64,000 nucleotides of DNA from Hyphomicrobiales bacterium (GCA_021286855.1 JAJTBO010000003.1:305638-369637), one strand, 5' to 3'; positions 55,167-63,748 are shown, numbered from the stretch's first letter. Made by a program: numbers and translations. Notes: generated by a model from the sequence alone, not told the origin.

Positions 55167-55182
55167 TGTCGGGCATCCGACA
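55167..55182 (-). promoter_or_regulatory. NifA box in the nifE leader
   Basis: On the minus strand TGTCGGATGCCCGACA is a perfect TGT-N4-T-N5-ACA of the same extended type as at fixA and iscA. It is placed downstream of the -12 element, roughly +15 to +30 of the predicted transcript, and 25 bases before the start codon. Upstream of the promoter, no TGT-N10-ACA was found within about 200 bases. Confidence 0.7.
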
Positions 55183-55207
55183 AACCGGCCTCGTCGAGGG
55201 GAGTGGA

Positions 55208-55222
55208 GCAAGGGGTGTGCCA
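55208..55222 (-). promoter_or_regulatory. Sigma-54 promoter of nifENX
   Basis: On the minus strand TGGCAC-ACCCC-TTGC is a perfect -24/-12 element, 15 bases after the stop of the DUF2336 gene and 66 bases before nifE. Confidence 0.9.
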
Positions 55223-55237
55223 GCGACGGGCGTCGCC

Positions 55238-55924
55238 TCACAGACCGCGCAGGACGAAGGGACCGCGGCGCTTCGTGGAGTCGCGAAGGATCATGTCGGA
55301 AAGACGCCGTTCGGTGGCCAACGCCAGCCGACGGGTCAGGAGACGGGCGATCGGCGGGGGAAGATCGTCGCGAGTGGCCAGCGTCAGGTCCATCTTGGTG
55401 GCCTCGCGGGCGTGACCGGCGAGCCGGTCGAAACCGGTGGCGGAGATCTTCGCGCCCGGATTGCCGGCGAGGGCGAGCAGGACGTCCTCGCGTCCGTCGT
55501 CGATCAGGGCGTCCGAGACCTCGATCGGCAGGGACCGGCGCGAGGCGATGGCGACGAGCGCGGCGGTGTCGGCGGGGGTCGCCTCGGCGACCATCTCGGT
55601 GAGTCGGGACGCCGCGAGCGGCGCGCGCTGGAGGAGCGGACGCGCCACCATCGGAAGGTCGGCGAGCAGTCGATCGACCACGCGCGGCAGACGCGGCGCG
55701 CGGTCGGCCACCGCCTTGGCGAAGGCGATCCGATCGAAGACCGGAGCGACCGGGATGAGCACCAGGGCGATGTCGGAGAAGAGCTCGGGGTCGAGTTGCG
55801 AGAAATCGCGCGCGGTCGCCTTCAACAGGTCGGTCAGGACGCGCAACAGCCGCCCCCGATCGTCGGCGCGGGTTCGTTCCACTTCGGCCGCCAACGCGGC
55901 GAGACGTCCGTCCGACATCGTCAT
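55238..55924 (-). CDS. DUF2336-family protein
   Basis: A 228-residue, mostly helical protein with HEAT-like repeats of the alphaproteobacterial DUF2336 family. Segments such as RVLTDLLKATARDFSQLDPELFSDIALVLI, read in parts, and LRDSTKRRGPFVLRGL are visible. The start chosen has AGGGAAG five bases upstream; ATGs at 55918 and 55945 are alternatives. Function unknown. It is directly upstream of the nifE promoter on the same strand. Confidence 0.75.
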   Translation of the reverse strand: MTMSDGRLAALAAEVERTRADDRGRLLRVLTDLLKATARDFSQLDPELFSDIALVLIPVAPVFDRIAFAKAVADRAPRLPRVVDRLLADLPMVARPLLQRAPLAASRLTEMVAEATPADTAALVAIASRRSLPIEVSDALIDDGREDVLLALAGNPGAKISATGFDRLAGHAREATKMDLTLATRDDLPPPIARLLTRRLALATERRLSDMILRDSTKRRGPFVLRGL

Positions 55925-56220
55925 GTCTTCCCTAAGGGCAGTCATGCCACTTTGGCGGGCGTTCCTAAAATTTCGCTTAAAATCCCCCTTATCGAAGCGA
56001 TTATTCGGCCGACTGGCACAACCCCCGAGTTCAACCGGCACGGCGACGGCGCCGCGCGCGCCGATCGGATTCGGTAAAATTCTTATCTTCTGTTTTTTCC
56101 ATTAATTTCGATATTTTTATCTTATCCTCCCGGCGCGAAACGACCGACGTTTCGCGCCGATCCGCAAGGCGGAGAACACGCCGAAGGCCGATCGGGTCAT
56201 CGTCATCGGGGGAAAACGAC

Positions 56221-57516
56221 ATGCATTCCGAGAGCGCCCTCACGACCGGGCTGGCGAAGGCGGCGCGTCATCTGACGCCCTTCATGAGTCTGTTGTTCCT
56301 GATCAGCTTCATCGACCGATCGAACGTCAGTTTCGCGGCGCTTTCGATGAACAAGGATCTCGGCTTCACGCCGATCGTCTACGCCTGGGGCGTCGGCTTC
56401 TTCTTCTTCGGCTACGTGCTGTTCGAAGTGCCCTCGAACATGATCCTGGAGAAGGTCGGGGCGCGGCGGTGGATCGCGCCGATCGTCATCCTGTGGGGCT
56501 TCGCCTCGATGGCGCTGGCCTGGGCGGGCGACGCCAAGAGCTTCTTCGCGCTGCGCTTCGTGCTCGGCATGGCGGAAGCCGGCCTGCTGCCCGGCCTGCT
56601 CCTCTACATGACGTGGTGGTTTCCGGCCAATCGGCGGGCGCGGACGACGGCGCTGCTGATGGTGGCGATCCCGCTCTCCATCGTCATCGGCGGGCCGCTC
56701 TCCGGCATCATCCTCGGCATTCCCGGTCTCGACGGGGCGCTCGGCTTCAAGGCCTGGCAGTGGCTGTTCATCATCGAGGGCATTCCGGCCGTCGTCGTCG
56801 GCTTCATGGTCTATCGGGTGATGCCGGACCGGCCGGCCGACGCGCACTGGCTGACGGCGGAGGAGAAGGCGGCGATCGACGCCGAGCTCGACCGCGAAGG
56901 CCGCGCCGCGACCTCGCACGCACACGGCTCGACGCTCATGGAAGGGCTGGTCTCGCCGCCGGTGCTGCTCCTGTCGCTCGCCTATTTCGGCTCGTTGCTC
57001 GGCGGCTTCGGCATCATCTTCTGGGTGCCGCAGATCGTGAAGGCGTTCGGACTGACCAATCTGCAGACCGGCTTCGTCGCGGCCATTCCCTATGCGGCGG
57101 CGGCGATCGCCATGGTCGTGCTCGGACGGATCGGCGACCGCACCGGCAAGCGGGTGGCGCTCGTCGTGCTGCCGGCGATCGCGGGAGCGATCGGCCTGAT
57201 CGGGGCGGGACTGACCACCGATCCGATCGTCTCGATCGCGGCGCTGTCGCTCGCCGCCTGCGGCGTCTACGGCCTCTTGCCGTCGTTCTGGACGCTGCCG
57301 CCGACCTATCTGAAGGGCACGGCGGTCGCCGCCGCCTTCGCCACGGTCAACTCGATCGGCGCGCTCGGCGGCTTCGTCGGCCCCTACATCGTCGGCTGGG
57401 CGAAGGAGACGACCGGCTCGTTCTCGACCGGCCTGATCCTGCTCGGCTGCGGCGCGTTGGTGAACGCGGCGGCGGTGCTCATTCTGTCGAAGGTGATGCC
57501 ACGCACCCACGCCTGA
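56221..57516 (+). CDS. MFS transporter, anion:cation symporter type
   Basis: A 431-residue, 12-helix transporter of the ACS group (phthalate/tartrate/glucarate-like). SFIDRSNVSFAALSMNKDLG in helix 1, FGYVLFEVPSNMILEKVGARRW (MFS loop 2-3), and GMAEAGLLPGLLLYMTWWFP are typical. The substrate is probably an organic acid; it is not predictable from sequence alone. An AT-rich upstream patch at 56070-56130 is the likely promoter. It is the only plus-strand transporter inside the nif region. Confidence 0.88.
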   Translation: MHSESALTTGLAKAARHLTPFMSLLFLISFIDRSNVSFAALSMNKDLGFTPIVYAWGVGFFFFGYVLFEVPSNMILEKVGARRWIAPIVILWGFASMALAWAGDAKSFFALRFVLGMAEAGLLPGLLLYMTWWFPANRRARTTALLMVAIPLSIVIGGPLSGIILGIPGLDGALGFKAWQWLFIIEGIPAVVVGFMVYRVMPDRPADAHWLTAEEKAAIDAELDREGRAATSHAHGSTLMEGLVSPPVLLLSLAYFGSLLGGFGIIFWVPQIVKAFGLTNLQTGFVAAIPYAAAAIAMVVLGRIGDRTGKRVALVVLPAIAGAIGLIGAGLTTDPIVSIAALSLAACGVYGLLPSFWTLPPTYLKGTAVAAAFATVNSIGALGGFVGPYIVGWAKETTGSFSTGLILLGCGALVNAAAVLILSKVMPRTHA

Positions 57517-57569
57517 GGCGACGTCGCAAAGCCGACACGGCGGATCGACGACGGCCCCAGAAGACCGAA

Positions 57570-57606
57570 CGGCCGCTCCTCGGGGCGGCCGCTTCGTTTC
57601 GTTCAC
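57570..57606 (+). terminator. Probable terminator after the MFS gene
   Basis: A seven-base stem (CGGCCGC with GCGGCCG) and a loop of about eight bases are followed by TTCGTTTCGTTC. Position, 54 bases after the stop, fits. Confidence is limited by the weak T-run. Confidence 0.5.
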
Positions 57607-57690
57607 TTCCCTTCAATCGCGATGCGCCAAAAGGAGCTCTGATCTCGCTCGTCGATCGCTGCGGCGACGACTCAGACACCGGACACGGAC

Positions 57691-58266
57691 ATGATCCGCT
57701 TCGAGGGCGACCACATCGTCATCCGCACCGCGCCGCCGCCGGCTCCGCTCCGCCTCCTCTACGCCGCCGTGGGCGTGACCTTCCTCGCCGTCGGGCTGCT
57801 CGCCCTCTTCAACATGGCGAACCAGCTCTGGTGGACGCCGCGCGACGACCTCACGGTGGGAAGCATCGCGCTGGGCGTGACGATCACCTGCGGATTTCTC
57901 GGGATCGGCGCGCTGCTGCTCGTCGGGGCGCTGACGCCGGCGCGTGAGCTCAGCCTCGATCCGGGCGACGAGACGGCGCGTCTGACGGTTCGCCGCCCCT
58001 TCCTGACGTTCACCCGGCGGTTCGGGTTCGCGACGATCGCGCCGCCGCACGCCGTCTTCACGCCGGAAGACAGCGAAAACGCCGCGACATGGTCGTTCAC
58101 GATGCGGCTGCCGGACGGGACGGCCATCGACCATTGCGAGGCGCCGCTGCCGCTCCTCGAGCAGAAGCAGCACGCCGAATTCTGGAGCGAGCGGGTCGCG
58201 CGGATGCTCATGGGCGCGGATGCGCGAACGAAGTTCCCCTCCCCTCCGGCGGCGGCCGATCCGTAG
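57691..58266 (+). CDS. Membrane protein of unknown function
   Basis: A 191-residue protein not recognised by name. Residues about 20-45 and 62-85 are membrane helices joined by a short loop with NQLWWTPRDDL; a soluble domain with beta-rich pattern follows (LSLDPGDETARLTVRRPFLTFTRRFGF, read in parts). The architecture is similar to the gene at 49213 and to small membrane-anchored PH-like proteins. It may be co-transcribed with the MFS gene but a terminator lies between them. Confidence 0.55.
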   Translation: MIRFEGDHIVIRTAPPPAPLRLLYAAVGVTFLAVGLLALFNMANQLWWTPRDDLTVGSIALGVTITCGFLGIGALLLVGALTPARELSLDPGDETARLTVRRPFLTFTRRFGFATIAPPHAVFTPEDSENAATWSFTMRLPDGTAIDHCEAPLPLLEQKQHAEFWSERVARMLMGADARTKFPSPPAAADP

Positions 58267-58318
58267 CGCCGGACCGGTGATCCGCGACCCCCGACCGGGG
58301 ACCGGGTGGGCGGGCCGA

Positions 58319-59080
58319 TCACACCGCGCCTTCGTCCTCGATGTTCAGGATCTCGCCGCAGGCCTTGCAGTGGACGGCGTCGTGGTCGTGCCGGGAGAGG
58401 CCGCAGCGCGGGCACTTGTGATGGACCTTGGGCGGGCGGAACATCACCTGGACGAGGCGCAGGAACAGCGACACGCCGAAGATCATGATGACGACCGACG
58501 TCATCTTGCCGCCGGTGCCCTTCAAGGTGACGTCGCCGAAGCCGGTGGTGGTCAGCGTCGTCACGGTGAAATAGAGCGCGTCGGCGTAGTCGTTGATCGC
58601 CTCGTTGGTCCAGTGCTGGGTCTCGTAGACGATCGCCGTCATCACGAAGATGAAGACCAGGAGATTGATCGCCGCGTCGATGGTCTGCTCGTTCCGGCGG
58701 AAGAAGGCGAAGTCGGCCCTCAGCCGCCGCACCGTCTGATAGGAGCGCAGGAGCCGCAGCATCCGCGCCACCCGCAGGAAGGCGAAGCCCTCGCCGAGCA
58801 TCGGGGCCAGCAACGAGACGATCACCACCAGATCGGCGACGCCGTAGGGGTGGACGAGGTCGGCGAGGCGGCGGCGCGAGATCCACAGCCGCGCGGCGAA
58901 GTCGGCGACGATGCCGACGCCGATGACGGCGTCGAAACTCTCGATCAGCGGCGTGTGTTCGGTGAAGGAGGAGCCGACCAGGAACAGGACGGTGACGACG
59001 TCGAAGACGAGGAGCGCATAGCGGAAGGCGACGGCGCGCGGCGTGTCGCGTTCATAGAGTTCCTCGACGAGCGCCTTCAC
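58319..59080 (-). CDS. Voltage-gated-like potassium channel with zinc-ribbon tail
   Basis: A 253-residue VIC-family ion channel. Four helices (about residues 18-115) form a voltage-sensor-like part whose S4 has regularly spaced arginines (R103, R106, R109, R112); the pore follows with filter TTTGFGD (178-183, GFG rather than GYG). The C-terminus has a zinc ribbon with C223, C226, C238 and C241 (CPRCG, CKACG). The GTG start follows AGGAG. It presumably conducts K+ across the inner membrane; what the ribbon senses is unknown. A frame 51 codons longer exists but is not channel-like. Confidence 0.85.
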   Translation of the reverse strand: MKALVEELYERDTPRAVAFRYALLVFDVVTVLFLVGSSFTEHTPLIESFDAVIGVGIVADFAARLWISRRRLADLVHPYGVADLVVIVSLLAPMLGEGFAFLRVARMLRLLRSYQTVRRLRADFAFFRRNEQTIDAAINLLVFIFVMTAIVYETQHWTNEAINDYADALYFTVTTLTTTGFGDVTLKGTGGKMTSVVIMIFGVSLFLRLVQVMFRPPKVHHKCPRCGLSRHDHDAVHCKACGEILNIEDEGAV

Positions 59081-59282
59081 AGGGGCTCCTCCCCTCTCCG
59101 TTTCTCCCGGCGTCGTTTCTAACGCGACCGGAGGACCCCGAGCAATGCGACCTCGGCGCGAGACGCGAAACGGCCGCCCCGAGGGGCTCCAAATAGCATT
59201 TAAGCCACATCCGATCTTCCAGCCAGAACCCAAATCTTATGTTTTATTTGAATAAAATTTAATATAAATAATTGTTTTCACA
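59081..59282. other. AT-rich spacer between K+ channel and HNH gene
   Basis: From about 59190 the sequence turns strongly AT-rich and stays so through the HNH gene. It contains a perfect AT-only inverted repeat TTTTATT-TG-AATAAAA (59242-59257) just behind the HNH stop, usable as a weak terminator. The change from GC-rich to AT-rich marks one border of an acquired segment. Confidence 0.6.
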
Positions 59283-60284
59283 TTATTCAATTGATTTATT
59301 ATTTAAATAATTTACAAAACAGTCCATGGCCATCTGATTAATTTCCGACACATCTCGATGGAAACTGACCACAAGCTCAAACTCAAATTTACCAGTCGGG
59401 TGCTCCGCATCAAATACCTTTCTCATATCGCGAGATAATTTAAATAGCTCTTCCAAATTTCTATACGAAAACCCTCGAAAAAACTCACGCAACGGGCGAA
59501 AAGAATCGTCTGTATATGTAAATAAAATATCTTCCTCGAATTCTATTTGCCGATAAAACGCATCTCTAATCTTTGTACATATCTCGTATATCCGATATTT
59601 ATCCCCAGAAACACCGGGATCTCCCCATGACATAGGCAGCTCTTCATTTATTAAGCGCTCTTCAGACTGAACAATCTCGGCTGCCTCAGCCATTTTACCT
59701 GAAAACCATTTATAGTATTGATCCGGGTCAACATATCGACCCCTCAATGTATATAACCCACTACGCAAGTCTCCTGCCCTCTTCGCAAGACTACCTGCAT
59801 ACTCGTATAGAATCTCAGCAGTGAGCCTATACTCCCAAGCATACGGCAAATCTCTAGCAATTTGCCGCGCCCGACTTGATGCCTCCGGCATACGAGCGTC
59901 CAACTCAGAAAAAACCATTTGGCGAAAATTCCTGCGGTCTTTGAAACCCGACCTAACATACTCTTCATGTTCAGACTTCCACTTAAATAATAATTCTGCA
60001 CTATATATATCACCGCTCTTATCAATTTTCGCATGACAATTACGGCATAGCCAGATTCCATTCGTAATATCTTCCAAATCCTTCTCCGATAAATCAGCCC
60101 TGAAGCGAGGCATATCACCGCCTATACTATATATATGCGCCGCCTCACCAACTCTCAACGTCTTACGTGAACCTTCGACTGGCATCACAGTTTGCGTACC
60201 ACAGTCAGGATTTGAACAGTGGTGGTGCGCTCTTTCAGCCAAAGTCCGAATTGTTTGTTCCGAAAACCCTCCAACCCTACTCAT
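59283..60284 (-). CDS. HNH endonuclease with unknown C-terminal domain, acquired
   Basis: A 333-residue protein with an N-terminal HNH nuclease: zinc cysteines C23/C28 (CSNPDC) and C80/C83 (CRNC), H50 in EAAHIYS, N75 and H84 in NGIWLC..CHAKID. All residues of the motif are present. The remaining 220 residues are helical, acidic and aromatic-rich, with no domain I recognise. Base and codon use (TTA, ATA, AGA, AAA) are wholly unlike the neighbours, so the gene was acquired recently. The second ATG is taken as the start because AGGAG lies six bases before it and directly abuts the first ATG. HNH proteins of this size occur in phage-defence loci; that role is an inference. Confidence 0.82.
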   Translation of the reverse strand: MSRVGGFSEQTIRTLAERAHHHCSNPDCGTQTVMPVEGSRKTLRVGEAAHIYSIGGDMPRFRADLSEKDLEDITNGIWLCRNCHAKIDKSGDIYSAELLFKWKSEHEEYVRSGFKDRRNFRQMVFSELDARMPEASSRARQIARDLPYAWEYRLTAEILYEYAGSLAKRAGDLRSGLYTLRGRYVDPDQYYKWFSGKMAEAAEIVQSEERLINEELPMSWGDPGVSGDKYRIYEICTKIRDAFYRQIEFEEDILFTYTDDSFRPLREFFRGFSYRNLEELFKLSRDMRKVFDAEHPTGKFEFELVVSFHRDVSEINQMAMDCFVNYLNNKSIE

Positions 60285-60295
60285 CAGCATCTCCT

Positions 60296-60335
60296 AGAAA
60301 GAAACAACCGGCCAGCGAGCTACGCTGACCGGTTG
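60296..60335 (-). terminator. Intrinsic terminator of nifK
   Basis: On the minus strand a 13-base stem (CGCTG... arms around an AGCTA-type loop, one G-T pair) is followed by TTTCTTTCT. It starts 29 bases after the nifK stop. The ribosome binding site of the HNH gene begins right behind the T-rich tail. Confidence 0.8.
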
Positions 60336-60363
60336 TCTATCACAAGCGATGCTTGCGGCGAAC

Positions 60364-61902
60364 TCAGCGGGTGAGGTCGTAGGAGTAGTCGGTGACGCCG
60401 GGGATGATGGTCTCGCGGTCGAGCGTGTCGAAGACCTTGTCGAGCAGCGTCGTCAGAACCCTGAGGCCGCCCTGATAGCCCATCAGCGGGAAGCGGTGGT
60501 GGTGGTGACGATCGAAGATCGGGAAGGTCAGGCGGATCAGCGGGATGCCGGTGTCGCGCTCGAGGTACTTGCCGTAGGACGAGCCGATCATGAAGTCGAC
60601 CGGCTCGGTGAAGAGCAGCGAGCGCAGGTGCCAGAGGTCCTTGCCCGCCCACACCTGGGCCGACTTGCCGAACGGGTTGGCCGCCAGCATTTCCTTCATC
60701 TCGGCGTCCCAGGCCTTGGTGCCGTTGGTGGCGAGGCAGTGGGTCGGCTCGCCGCCGGTTTCCATGACGAACTGGGCCATCGCCTGGACGAAGTCCGGGT
60801 CGCCCCAGATCGCGTACTTCTTGCCGTGCAGATGCGCCTGGCTGTCGGCCATGGCGTCGATCAGGCGGCCGCGCTCCATGCGGATCGCTTCCGGGATCGC
60901 CTTGCCGGAGAGCTCGGAGACCTTCATCAGGAAGGCGTCGGTGGCGCGAACGCCGAGCGGATAGTGGAAGGCCGCGGTCTCCTGGCCCTGCTCGGCGACG
61001 TAGTCCATCGTCTTGCGGGTGTTCCAGTACTGCAGCGAGATCGTGCCCTTGGCGTTCAGCGCGCCCTTGACCTGATCGATCGTGGTGCCGCCGTCGTACA
61101 TGCGATATTCGCCGTCCGAGGGGGTGTCGAACTGGTCGGCGGCGTCCTGCACGAAGGTGTACTCGACGCCCATCATGTCGAGCAGACGCTTCAGCTCACG
61201 GTTGTTGCCGACGCAGTAACCGTCGAAGCCCGGGATGATATTGATCGAGGTTCCCGGCGTGCGCTCGGCGCCCTTCCAGAAGTTCTCCAGGATGCCCTTG
61301 ATCATGTTGTCGTAGCCGTCGACGTGGGAGCCGACGAAGGCCGGGGTGTGGGCGTAGGGGACCGGGAACTCTTCCGGCACCGAGCCCTTCTTCTTGGCGT
61401 TGGCGATGAAGCCCTGAAGGTCGTCGCCGATGACTTCGGCCATGCAGGTGGTCGAGACGGCGATCATGTCGGGCTGATAGAGCGCCGAGCAGTTGGCGAG
61501 GCCGTCGATCATGTTCTGCAGGCCGCCGAACACCGCCGCGTCTTCGGTCATCGAGGAGGAGACCGCCGAGCAGGGCTCCTTGAAGTGGCGCGACAGGTGC
61601 GAGCGATAGTAGGCGACGCAGCCCTGCGAGCCGTGGACGAAGCTCATGCACTTGGAGAAGCCGGCGGCGGCGAAGACCGCGCCGAGCGGCTGGCAGGCCT
61701 TGGCCGGATTGACGACCAGGGACTCGCGAGCGAGGTTCTTTTCGCGATATTCCCAGGACTTGGTGTACTCGCCCTGCTCGGCGACCTTCTCGTCGGCCAC
61801 CGGGCACTCGAATTCGGCGCGCTTGCGGGCGAACATCTCGGTGTACTCGGGCTCGCGGAAGAGCGGAGCGTGGTCGAGCACCTTGTCTACGGACTGCGGC
61901 AT
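60364..61902 (-). CDS. nifK: Nitrogenase MoFe protein beta chain
   Basis: A 512-residue NifK. P-cluster ligands are in [26 protein letters not shown] and [18 protein letters not shown]-type or other VFe/FeFe features are absent, so it is the Mo-type enzyme. The start MPQSVDKV follows GAGGTGA. It lies 343 bases behind nifD, an unusually long gap that holds a palindromic element. Confidence 0.97.
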   Translation of the reverse strand: MPQSVDKVLDHAPLFREPEYTEMFARKRAEFECPVADEKVAEQGEYTKSWEYREKNLARESLVVNPAKACQPLGAVFAAAGFSKCMSFVHGSQGCVAYYRSHLSRHFKEPCSAVSSSMTEDAAVFGGLQNMIDGLANCSALYQPDMIAVSTTCMAEVIGDDLQGFIANAKKKGSVPEEFPVPYAHTPAFVGSHVDGYDNMIKGILENFWKGAERTPGTSINIIPGFDGYCVGNNRELKRLLDMMGVEYTFVQDAADQFDTPSDGEYRMYDGGTTIDQVKGALNAKGTISLQYWNTRKTMDYVAEQGQETAAFHYPLGVRATDAFLMKVSELSGKAIPEAIRMERGRLIDAMADSQAHLHGKKYAIWGDPDFVQAMAQFVMETGGEPTHCLATNGTKAWDAEMKEMLAANPFGKSAQVWAGKDLWHLRSLLFTEPVDFMIGSSYGKYLERDTGIPLIRLTFPIFDRHHHHRFPLMGYQGGLRVLTTLLDKVFDTLDRETIIPGVTDYSYDLTR

Positions 61903-62245
61903 GACTGGTCACCTCTCGCGTGGCCTCCGCGCCATACGGCGGACGACCTCAGGGTGTGAGCAAGGGATCGCGCGGGCGAAGGGGCTCGCGGCGGGATGTC
62001 GTCGTATCGAATTGCCTGTCTTCGGATCGGAGAGGCCACAGCCCCCCCTCCTTGTCCCTCCCCCTCCAGGGGGGAGGGAACGCTCGGATCGACGCCCTAC
62101 CCTCTCTCCACGGCCGCGCCAGGAATGGATGCGGTCGACTTTCGAAGGTCCTCGCCTCTGGAGTCCCCTCCCCCCTGAAGGGGGAGGGACAGGGAGAGGG
62201 GGCTGGGCATCACCGGTTCACACCGGCTTCCGAGCGCCCGTCGGC
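61903..62245. other. Long nifD-nifK spacer
   Basis: A 343-base spacer between nifD and nifK, where most diazotrophs have tens of bases. No gene, sigma-54 site or NifA box was found. About half of it is a palindromic element, and the rest is GC-rich, with nothing else recognisable. Confidence 0.7.
62040..62204. repeat. Palindromic intergenic element, type B, between nifD and nifK
   Basis: Inverted arms of about 41 bases enclose an 80-base core. The arms share the pattern AGCCCCC..TCC..TGTCCCTCCCCCT with a following GGGGGGAGGG; each arm can also form its own hairpin (CCCTCC/GGAGGG). It is related to the element between nifU and nifS. It stands in a transcript that must be translated on both sides. 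Confidence 0.75.
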
Positions 62246-63748
62246 TCACTCGGCGGCGGCGGCCATCGGCTCGTCCTTGGCCCAGGGGGCGTCGAACAGG
62301 TCCCAGACGGGATTGTTGATCGCCAGGTCCATGTCGCGCGCGAAGATCGCGAAGCCGTCGTAGCCGTGATAGGGGCCGGAGTAGTCCCAGGAGTGCATCT
62401 GACGGAACGGGATGCCCATCTTCTGCACCGGGTACTTCTCCTTGATGCCCGAGCCGACCAGATCGGGACGGACCTTCTCGATGAACTTCTCGAGCTCGTA
62501 GCCGGTGACGTCGTCGTAGATCAGCGTGCCCTTCTTCACATAGTGACCGGTGCGCTGATAGTCGTCGTTGTGGGCGAACTCGTAGCCGGTGCCGGCGATC
62601 TCCATGCCGAGGTCTTCGTAGGCGTTGACCACGTGACGGGGGCGCAGGCCACCGACGTAGAGCATCACCTTCTTGCCCTCGAGCCGCGGACGGTACTTGG
62701 CGATGACGCCGTCGACCAGCGGCTGGTACTTGGCGATGACCGCTTCCGCCTTGGCCTCGATCTCCGGGCCGTAGTGCTTGGCGATCTTGCGCAGAGACAT
62801 GGCGATCTGCGACGGACCGAAGAAGTTGTACTCCATCCACGGGATGTTGTACTTCTCTTCCATGTGCCGGCAGATGTAGTTCATCGAACGGTAGCAGTGG
62901 ATCAGGTTGAGCTTGGCGTGAACCGCGTTCTCGACCTCGGCCAGCGTCGCGTCGCCCGACCAGTTGCCGACGACCCGCAGACCCATCTCCTCGAGCAGGA
63001 TGCGCGAGGCCCAGGCGTCGCCGCCGATGTTGTAGTCGCCGATGACGTTGACATCGTAAGGCGTGGTCTCGACCTCGCGGGTGGTCTTGTCGAAGACCCA
63101 ATCCCGGATCGCGTCGTTGGCGATGTGGTGGCCGAGCGACTGGGAGACGCCGCGGAAGCCTTCGCAACGAACCGGAACGATGGTCGTGTCGTGCTCCTTG
63201 GCCTTCTTCTTCGACACCGCTTCGATGTCGTCGCCGATCAGGCCGATCGGGCACTCGGACTGGACCGTGATGCCGTTCGCCAGCGGGAACAGGACCTCGA
63301 TCTCGTCGATGATGCGCTCGAGCTTCTTGTCGCCGCCGAAGACGATGTCACGCTCCTGGAAGTCGGAGGTGAACTGCATCGTCACGAAGGTGTCGATGCC
63401 GGTCTTGCCGATGTAGTAGTTGCGGCGCTGGGACCAGGAATACTGGCCGCAGCCGACCGGGCCGTGGGAGATGTGGACCATGTCCTTGATCGGACCCCAC
63501 ACCACGCCCTTGGAACCGGCGTAGGCGCAGCCGCGGATGGTCATGACGCCGGGGATCGACTTGATGTTCGACTTGACGTCGCACTCGGTGACCGCCTGCG
63601 TCTCGCCGTCGACCTCCTCGGTGCCGGCTTCCGCCGCGACCGAGAGGTGCTTCTTGCGGCGCTTGGCGAACTTGTCGGGATACTGCGCGAGGACTTCCTC
63701 GATCAGCTTGGCGTGGAATTCGCCGTCGTTTTCGTAGTCGAGGCTCAT
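62246..63748 (-). CDS. nifD: Nitrogenase MoFe protein alpha chain
   Basis: A 500-residue NifD. P-cluster cysteines lie in [22 protein letters not shown] and [11 protein letters not shown]. The FeMo-cofactor cysteine is in HCYRSMNYI and the cofactor histidine in [16 protein letters not shown]. Its start MSLDYEND follows AAGAAGGGGGG. It lies 166 bases after nifH, with a 12-base direct repeat GACCGGCGGACG (63769 and 63841) in that gap. Confidence 0.97.
   Translation of the reverse strand: MSLDYENDGEFHAKLIEEVLAQYPDKFAKRRKKHLSVAAEAGTEEVDGETQAVTECDVKSNIKSIPGVMTIRGCAYAGSKGVVWGPIKDMVHISHGPVGCGQYSWSQRRNYYIGKTGIDTFVTMQFTSDFQERDIVFGGDKKLERIIDEIEVLFPLANGITVQSECPIGLIGDDIEAVSKKKAKEHDTTIVPVRCEGFRGVSQSLGHHIANDAIRDWVFDKTTREVETTPYDVNVIGDYNIGGDAWASRILLEEMGLRVVGNWSGDATLAEVENAVHAKLNLIHCYRSMNYICRHMEEKYNIPWMEYNFFGPSQIAMSLRKIAKHYGPEIEAKAEAVIAKYQPLVDGVIAKYRPRLEGKKVMLYVGGLRPRHVVNAYEDLGMEIAGTGYEFAHNDDYQRTGHYVKKGTLIYDDVTGYELEKFIEKVRPDLVGSGIKEKYPVQKMGIPFRQMHSWDYSGPYHGYDGFAIFARDMDLAINNPVWDLFDAPWAKDEPMAAAAE

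Noticed and set aside
60290..60290. First ATG of the HNH gene as start
   Set aside because: AGGAG directly abuts this ATG; the second ATG six bases on has the correct spacing.
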